From contig NZ_JH994111.1 in assembly GCF_000316195.1 (NCBI RefSeq), positions 1,179,336 through 1,243,335 on the forward strand: DNA of 64,000 nucleotides. The letters run 5' to 3'. Shown here piece by piece: positions 61,006 through 64,000 of this stretch. The notes under the pieces are model-generated. The model had not been told where the DNA came from, made no database searches, and worked only from the letters and a program-made list of their open reading frames with translations. This DNA comes from Brachyspira hampsonii 30446. Its GTDB lineage: Bacteria; Spirochaetota; Brachyspiria; Brachyspirales; Brachyspiraceae. The translations under genes were made by a program, and so were the position numbers. Numbering within the stretch: the first letter of the stretch is position 1; each line of letters opens with the position of its first letter.

Positions 61006-61042
61006 ATAAAGTTATTAACTAAATAATAATTAATACCTTTAT
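61006..61042. terminator. Weak hairpin between uvrA and the TPR-HEPN gene
   Basis: ATAAAG-T-TATTAA (61006-61018) pairs with TTAATA-C-CTTTAT (61030-61042) with one mismatch, between convergent genes. It has low G+C content and no long T-run on the plus side. Confidence 0.35.
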
Positions 61043-61053
61043 AAAAAATTTAA

Positions 61054-62988
61054 TTAGAACTCATCGCTTCTAAATTCTTCATCAGTAAGTAATTTGTTTT
61101 CTATAATTACATTGAATAGACATTTTATTATAGAATTGAATTGTTCATTAATAAATTTTAAAGCATTTTTTTTATGTTCTATAAATTGTTCTACTTTATG
61201 TTCATTTTTTCTATGTACTAATGTATTTCTAATTTGGCTAATTGCTATATATCCATCTTTTAATTTATACTTTTTACTATATGAATTAAAATGATAGCAT
61301 AAAGTATAATCTTTATTTAAATATTGTATATCTACAACTTTACCCTTCCATTTATTATTTTTACCTCTATATGTTTCTGCACTTTCTATATAATCAAATA
61401 AACGCATAACTATAAGTTCTTTTCTTGTGTTGCTCATAATCTCATAAATATCTATTAATACATTTTTGTTTTTTATATCAGTATCTTTTTCTAGAACTTC
61501 AGATTCAGCACATTCGTTTATTAGTTTAATAATCAATTTATAATTATTAAAATCATCTTTGTTAAAAATATCTATTAGAGTTTCTGTATTATCTTTATTT
61601 GCCCTATGTAAAGAATCTAATAAATATTTTAACATTATTGTATATGAATCTTTATCCAAATCATAATCATCACATTGGATTATATAACTAGCTATACTAC
61701 TGCAAAGTTCGTATGCTTTTATATCAAATGCTATTGTTACAGCAGGTATACTAAATTCTAGTTTTTTTAAATGATAAATATATAATTGTTCTAAATTTTC
61801 TCTAGCAGCATCATAATGAATATAACCTTTTTCCTGCATTTCATATATCATCATTATACTTCTAAAAGCTTCAGTCATACCATATTTAAAAGAACCTTCA
61901 TCTATAAAATTAAGCAGTCTTATAGAGTTTTTTAAATGTTCTAACGCTATGTCAGCATTTCTTTTGCCTTCTTCTTTTTTATATATAGCTCTTCCAAGTA
62001 GCATAAAATAATCAGAATCCTTAGGCAATTTATCAGTATATTTATATATTATTTCATGAGCTTCTTTATATTTTTCATTTTCATAATAAAGAGAGACTAA
62101 ATTAATAATTGGATCTTTTATATATGGATGAACATTTCCATAAAAGTTTTCATAATTTTTTATACTTTCTTGAAATAGTTTTTCAGCTTTTCTGTAATTT
62201 TCTATATCTTTATTTTTTAGATATTTTATTTTATATAATATTCCCAAATTACTCTGTACCATTGGTAAATAAGGCTGCCATAATTTTGCATGATAACACC
62301 ATATATAAATATGAGTATTTTTATTGTATCTTTCCATTAAATCATATATATCCTTCGAGTAGGATATAAGGTATTTATTATATTTTTCAGCTTTATTAAA
62401 ATAGTCTTCGGTATTAGACTTATTTATATTTTCTTTTACTTTTTTATCTTTAATTTTATTATATTCATCTTCATAATATCCTTCTTCATATTTATTAGTA
62501 TAATAGAATGCCATATTATTTATTATAGCTGCATCTATTATTTCATATTTATAATCATTTATTTCTCCTTCATATCCTGCAATTGATAGTAATGCTGTTT
62601 TATTGTTTTTATCAATTTCTAATAATTCTTTTGCTGTTGAGTATGCTTTATCAGATTCATATTTAGTATAATAAATATATATAAGTATTTCATATATATT
62701 TATATCTGCTTTTTTACCTTGGGTTTCAAAATGCTCTTTTATTTTTACAATACCTTTTTCTAATAATTGATTTAATGCTATTGAATTTTCAGCAAATTGA
62801 AATTCTCTTATAATAAAATTAACTAACTGCAAAAAATCACCTATATCTATTTTATTATTAATAAATTCACCGCTAAAATATAAGAATGCTTTTTCTATAT
62901 CACCTGAATTTTTATTATAAAAGTTTACCCATTTTTTTCTTGCTTCTTCTAATTTTTGTTTATCAAATTCATAATATAATTGTTCCAT
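61054..62988 (-). CDS. TPR-repeat protein with C-terminal HEPN-like RNxxxH motif
   Basis: Protein of 644 residues. Residues about 80-480 are helical pairs of TPR type (YYENEKYKEAHEIIYKY, YRKAEKLFQESIKNYEN, NADIALEHLKNSIRLL). The last 120 residues look like a HEPN domain: a helix RKELIVMRLFDYIESAETY, then the motif IRNTLVHR with Arg587, Asn588 and His592, matching R-N-x3-H of HEPN ribonucleases. No signal or membrane segment, so it is cytoplasmic. The ATG at 62988 has AGGAG 7 bases upstream; an earlier Met at 63012 does not. It is the second gene after the viperin homologue, 47 bases away. RNA cleavage and a sensor role for the TPR part are inference. Confidence 0.65.
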   Translation of the reverse strand: MEQLYYEFDKQKLEEARKKWVNFYNKNSGDIEKAFLYFSGEFINNKIDIGDFLQLVNFIIREFQFAENSIALNQLLEKGIVKIKEHFETQGKKADINIYEILIYIYYTKYESDKAYSTAKELLEIDKNNKTALLSIAGYEGEINDYKYEIIDAAIINNMAFYYTNKYEEGYYEDEYNKIKDKKVKENINKSNTEDYFNKAEKYNKYLISYSKDIYDLMERYNKNTHIYIWCYHAKLWQPYLPMVQSNLGILYKIKYLKNKDIENYRKAEKLFQESIKNYENFYGNVHPYIKDPIINLVSLYYENEKYKEAHEIIYKYTDKLPKDSDYFMLLGRAIYKKEEGKRNADIALEHLKNSIRLLNFIDEGSFKYGMTEAFRSIMMIYEMQEKGYIHYDAARENLEQLYIYHLKKLEFSIPAVTIAFDIKAYELCSSIASYIIQCDDYDLDKDSYTIMLKYLLDSLHRANKDNTETLIDIFNKDDFNNYKLIIKLINECAESEVLEKDTDIKNKNVLIDIYEIMSNTRKELIVMRLFDYIESAETYRGKNNKWKGKVVDIQYLNKDYTLCYHFNSYSKKYKLKDGYIAISQIRNTLVHRKNEHKVEQFIEHKKNALKFINEQFNSIIKCLFNVIIENKLLTDEEFRSDEF

Positions 62989-63035
62989 TTTGTTTCTCCT
63001 TTTATAAATCATAAACCTAAGCCGCTATATTTCAA

Positions 63036-63860
63036 TTAATTAGCTTTTTTGTACCTGTTATAATATTTATCAATACTATAATTCATTTTGAAAAACTCTT
63101 CATACAAATCAGCATCATCTTCTAATAAACTTTTTGAGTAAATATATTTATTATCAATGTTGTTGAAGAATCTGGCTTTAGCATCAAGCATTATATAGGA
63201 AGAAGTCATGTTATTATTGTTTTCACTGTAGATTATTCTTTCATTTGCTGCATGGGTATTGAGAAAATAATTAAACTCTTCATCGCTTATTAAAAGTTCT
63301 TTGCAGGAATTAAGATTTTCTATAGGAAGAACCTGAAATATTTTCCATTTGTTAGGAAGAGTTTTTTCTATGAATGAGTTTAGATTCTCTTTGTAATTAT
63401 ATCTATTAACTACAGTATTTATCTTTAACTCTTTGCCGCTTTCTTTAATTTTTGAAGTTAAGTACAGATATTCTTTTTCAGTTATAGTGCTGCTGTTTCC
63501 TATACTTCTTCCAATTTTTAGGCATGTTTCTTTGTCTAATGAGTCTATGCTTAAACCAATAACATCACAGCATTCCAAAGTGGCATTTAGTATAGATTTA
63601 TCTTTTAAAAGCATTGAACCATTGCTTACTATACTCAATATATGGTTTTGAGACTTTAGATAATATAATAAAGGAATATAGTTTTTGTATATAGTCGGCT
63701 CACCGCCTACTAAATTAATATACTTAAAAGGTTTAAGTATAGATGCTATTTTAAATAGATCTATATTGCAGATATCTTTTGAGGCATAACAGAACTTGCA
63801 ATGCATATTGCAGTTATTTATGAAATGCCAATTAAGTTTTAAGCTATTAAAAATACTCAT
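63036..63860 (-). CDS. Prokaryotic viperin homologue (antiviral radical SAM enzyme)
   Basis: Radical SAM protein of 274 residues. It has the iron-sulfur motif CNMHCKFC (Cys17, 21, 24) after LNWHF, GGEP at 52-55 and SIVSNGS at 76-82. Features that mark the viperin branch are LSIDS, IGR, KINTVVNRYNY, KWKIFQVLPIE and the C-terminal SENNNNM-SSYIMLDA-ARF, which matches the P-E-S-N-x-x-M-x-x-S-Y-L-x-L-D-E pattern. Viperins turn CTP (bacterial ones also UTP or GTP) into 3'-deoxy-3',4'-didehydro nucleotides that stop viral RNA synthesis. GGAGG lies 8 bases before the ATG and a strong promoter lies upstream. The final Gly-Gly-Trp end of many viperins is not evident. Which nucleotide it uses is unknown. 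Confidence 0.82.
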   Translation of the reverse strand: MSIFNSLKLNWHFINNCNMHCKFCYASKDICNIDLFKIASILKPFKYINLVGGEPTIYKNYIPLLYYLKSQNHILSIVSNGSMLLKDKSILNATLECCDVIGLSIDSLDKETCLKIGRSIGNSSTITEKEYLYLTSKIKESGKELKINTVVNRYNYKENLNSFIEKTLPNKWKIFQVLPIENLNSCKELLISDEEFNYFLNTHAANERIIYSENNNNMTSSYIMLDAKARFFNNIDNKYIYSKSLLEDDADLYEEFFKMNYSIDKYYNRYKKAN

Positions 63861-63934
63861 AATAAATACCTCCGATATAAAACTCGAAACATATTCAAAG
63901 ATATTTTTTCTTAAGTATTTTAGCTTATGTCTTT

Positions 63935-63963
63935 AGTATAGTTTATTATTTATTTTAAGTCAA
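63935..63963 (-). promoter_or_regulatory. Promoter of the viperin-HEPN pair
   Basis: On the minus strand, TTGACT (complement of 63958-63963), 17-base spacer, TATACT (complement of 63935-63940), leaving a leader of about 70 bases. Nothing else is visible up to the right edge. Confidence 0.7.
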
Positions 63964-64000
63964 CTATTATATAATAAAAAATAGAATAATCAAATCAATA

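Overview
This window is strongly A+T-rich DNA with TTGACA/TATAAT-type promoters, compact minus- and plus-strand gene blocks, and several lipoproteins. It also carries a chemoreceptor, YaaR and RicT homologues, hemolysin III and a giant coiled-coil protein of 7,077 residues. The combination points to a spirochaete, most likely Brachyspira. I see no rRNA, so species cannot be judged; the genus is an inference.

Layout. 1-3205: the 3' end of a sialidase, then two sugar kinases (KDG kinase and a ROK glucokinase). 3215-5285: the rpsB-tsf translation operon with a structured leader. 5320-9902: a minus-strand block of three unusual proteins: a membrane TPR protein with a decayed Mrr-like end, a membrane protein with a decayed GGDEF-like end, and an ATP-grasp/FMN-oxidase-like fusion. 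9903-11874: a gene-poor stretch with a broken gene and short inverted-repeat elements. 11875-22031: a lipoprotein, PLPBP, yaaR-tsaB, a chemoreceptor, mnmH, hemolysin III, another lipoprotein, RicT/PSP1 and trpS. 22081-26425: a minus-strand block of mltG, hisS and a duplicated exported protein. 26784-48017: one uninterrupted 21.2-kb gene for a membrane-anchored coiled-coil protein built from repeats of about 610-690 residues; its promoter carries a perfect inverted repeat. 48552-52348: a minus-strand operon of HPr, GntP permease, dUTPase and two paralogous lipoproteins. 52790-55007: an accessory plus-strand operon of a Cys-cluster protein, a P-loop protein with a Gly/Ala-rich membrane-like N-terminus, a tail-anchored protein and a gene split by a stop. 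55168-60996: a tandem double UvrA. 61054-63860: a minus-strand pair of a prokaryotic viperin homologue and a TPR protein with a C-terminal HEPN-type RNxxxH motif.

Working together. Sialidase, KDG kinase, glucokinase, gluconate permease and HPr fit sugar-acid and mucin-sugar use. Translation and tRNA modification are represented by S2, EF-Ts, TsaB, MnmH, TrpS and HisS.

The most interesting candidates are the viperin/HEPN-TPR pair, which looks like an antiphage module with an undescribed partner; the 52790-55007 operon, with two possible recoding or decay sites; and the giant repeat protein with its putative operator. All functions are read from sequence motifs; no database search was run.
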